A stretch of DNA of 64,000 nt, taken from contig CAJNOI010000061.1 of assembly GCA_905250115.1 (NCBI GenBank), positions 310,001 to 374,000 on the forward strand, written 5' to 3'. Below are positions 61,908 to 64,000 of the stretch, piece after piece. The notes below the pieces were generated by a model. It saw only the letters and a program-made list of their open reading frames with translations, searched no databases and was not told the DNA's origin. The position numbers were made by a program, and so were the translations under genes. Positions within the stretch are counted from its first letter, which is position 1, and each line of letters starts with the position of its first letter. The stretch is from Adineta steineri (lineage: Eukaryota; Rotifera; Eurotatoria; Adinetida; Adinetidae).

Positions 61908-64000
61908 TTATTCATTCACTGTACGATGTGATAATTTTAATGTATCATTACCAATAGCAGGTGTTGTTCGTTCAACACGAATTATTTTTAATGGTTTACC
62001 TTCGAATGTTGTTGAATCATGATCAGTTTTTTCATTTGAATTTTCAATAACAACCACGTTTTCATTAATACGGTAATTTGATGTATGATTCAATCGAATA
62101 CTTTTATAATCATTTGAAAGTATTATCGATGGAGATGATTCAACAGTTAATGGTCGTTTCAAACATGTAGATGATGATCGTTGTGTTAAAAAATCTAATA
62201 AACGAAAATTTTTAATAATAGAATTAACATAAATTTTTGAAATTTACTTATTTCTCCTTCATCATGTCCTGATTTAAATTTTTTATTCATATATTTTTCA
62301 ACTGAATTTGTATAAGTATATCCTGGTGCAGTTGTTTGTTGTTGTTGAGATGATGATTTATATTTATTATTTGATGATAAATAAGGTCCATGATAATGAT
62401 TTTCATGTTCATCATAGGATAATAGTACACGCGATTTATAATTATTTGGAATATAATTTGAATAGGTTGGTTCTTGTTTAATTATATCTTGTTGTTCAAT
62501 TAAAGATTTTGTTGTTGTTGAACGAATATTATTTGATGAATCAGGATTATTTGATGATGTTAAAGATTTTTGTTGTGATGATGATGATCCATCATTTGAC
62601 GAACGTATAAAATCATCGACTGATTGTTTATTCACTATAGGTGACCATATACCAAATAAAACAGCAAAAAATAAACAAAGAACCTTAGAAAAACAAAAAA
62701 AATTATAAAAATAAAAAATTATCGAAAAAAAATTTTACCATTAAAACTTTGCCTGTCGATGGTGTTCCTTTGCCGAGCATTGATCGAAGCGATTGAAGTT
62801 CTTGCATCAACGATCTAGAAAAACATTTTAAAACGTTAATCATTTTGATTACATAAATAGTATATTTTTGATTTTCTTAAAAACTATGTCAGCATATTTT
62901 GATAAAATACTATTGATAAGCATTTTACATGCAAATATTTATTGTGGGTAACGATAGTATTAATAATTTCCTATTAGGTTTAATTGAAGCCTTGAGAATG
63001 AAGTAATATAAAATTAAACGAGATTTATTTAGCTTTATAAAATACTCTACATTACAAAGAAATCAAGGTCATATATTTAGTCACAAGATAGTTATCAATG
63101 ACTAATGATAGCCTTCTGTGAAAAATTTAATTACGTATAGGTGTTTTCATTGCAAAATGTCATGCTGATTAATCAATGAGAGGTTCTTAAACATAACTTC
63201 CTTGGGCGGCCTCTTGAGAGCTTTTAACTGATGTTATTCGTTCTACATATTCATAAAAAAACACTCTTTACATTCTCTATTAATCATAATCTAATAATAC
63301 TATTTCACTAGTAAAAGAAATTCTTTATACATATTCACCTTTGATTTTTTTCCATTGTTGACACACGATCTTTAAGTGCTCCATTTTCATCGATGTATTT
63401 GGCAATTTGTCGTTCAAGTGTATCGACATATTCTTTTTTCTTTCGACGACTTTCTTGTGCCGAAATCTTAATAAAAATTAAATAGAAAAATATTAACAAA
63501 TGAAATGTCATGTTTTTTATTACTTTATTTTTAATTTTTCGTCGGATTTTTTTAAGAACTTTTTCTTCAGTTTTATTTAATGGGAGTTTTGTTGGAATTT
63601 GATACCCTTCTTGTTTTATTAGTTTTAGTTCTTCATCTGTTAATAATAACGGACCAGATGATGGTAATTTCTTAAAATAAATGAATACATAGAAATTCAT
63701 AAATCAAATAAAACAAAAGAAATTACATCAATATTGGTTAACATAGATGATGAAGATTTATTTAAACCATAAGGATGATGACGATGCAAACGATTTTTAA
63801 TATAATGATTATCATGAGTGATATCCGGTGAAGTTGTCGTTCGTTCATCAGGTGATTCACTACCAGTTGATGGTGTCATTGGTAAATGATCGATATCATT
63901 ATCTAAAAAAAAATCGATTTTGTATACAGAAAAGAAATCAAATACAAGTCTATTCTTTACATTCATTATCATCCATAGGAAAATCCTCGATTGTTGATGT
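61908..64000 (-). CDS. CREB3L: CREB3/OASIS-type membrane-bound bZIP transcription factor, 5' end missing
   Basis: These factors sit in the ER membrane and are released by Golgi site-1 and site-2 proteases to activate secretory and stress genes. Seven exons are in the window (64000-63961 partial, 63902-63727, 63670-63524, 63466-63339, 62814-62739, 62683-62248, 62194-61908). The family-specific block [20 protein letters not shown] leads into the basic region [20 protein letters not shown] and zipper [21 protein letters not shown] transmembrane helix [16 protein letters not shown] follows the zipper. Beyond it, RVLL (in [10 protein letters not shown]) fits the RxxL site-1 protease pattern, though it lies about 85 residues into the lumen, farther than usual. 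The luminal tail is Ser/Asn/Gln-rich. The N-terminal activation domain continues beyond the right edge. Confidence 0.93.

Overview
The window is nuclear DNA from a small-genome animal, most likely a bdelloid rotifer. It is strongly AT-rich, introns are mostly 45-70 bases with GT-AG ends, and the gene content is metazoan (NRDE2, MCRS1, TMEM138, INPP5E, NIPSNAP, tetraspanin, CREB3-type bZIP, histone H3.3). Several gene starts sit just after strong splice acceptors, as expected where spliced-leader trans-splicing occurs. Degenerate TGTGGG arrays, the bdelloid telomere unit, lie inside the sequence. The assignment to bdelloids is inference; the animal affinity is directly supported by the proteins. 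Most multi-exon models were built by hand, and joined exon lengths come out divisible by three.

Layout. 1-8.8 kb: four same-strand genes with short spacers (NRDE2 end, pyruvate carboxylase, MCRS1, GNB1L), a possible operon. 9.6-17.1 kb: a NADAR-domain protein, a neuronal calcium sensor (minus strand), TMEM138 and non-lysosomal glucosylceramidase GBA2. 19.0-21.0 kb: an F-box/leucine-rich-repeat gene whose repeats are one 84-base exon each, cut by a run of 10 N. 22.3-29.8 kb: a PAM2-motif protein, INPP5E with a CaaX tail, an F-box protein with a PP2-like domain, and an ankyrin/SOCS-box protein. 31.6-38.1 kb: phosphofructokinase, NIPSNAP, a small BAP18-like protein and a CD225/dispanin protein.

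39.6-46.5 kb holds the most unusual genes. One encodes a type II membrane protein with a Ser/Thr stalk and seven FG-GAP repeats. Just upstream on the same strand is a gene encoding three tandem copies of a two-transmembrane, large-ectodomain module that resembles DEG/ENaC channel subunits, one copy per exon, about 1312 residues. Because DEG/ENaC channels are trimers, this looks like a natural covalently linked trimer. The exon phases would even allow it to be spliced to the FG-GAP protein.

46.5-55.3 kb has no credible gene. It holds a 39-base minisatellite, a palindrome of about 590 bases, nested inverted repeats, a 21-base minisatellite and telomere-like arrays, the look of a subtelomere-derived or transposon-rich block. 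55.3-64 kb returns to ordinary genes: a tetraspanin, a beta-trefoil-like protein, histone H3.3 with a 5'UTR intron, and a CREB3/OASIS membrane-bound transcription factor that runs off the right edge.
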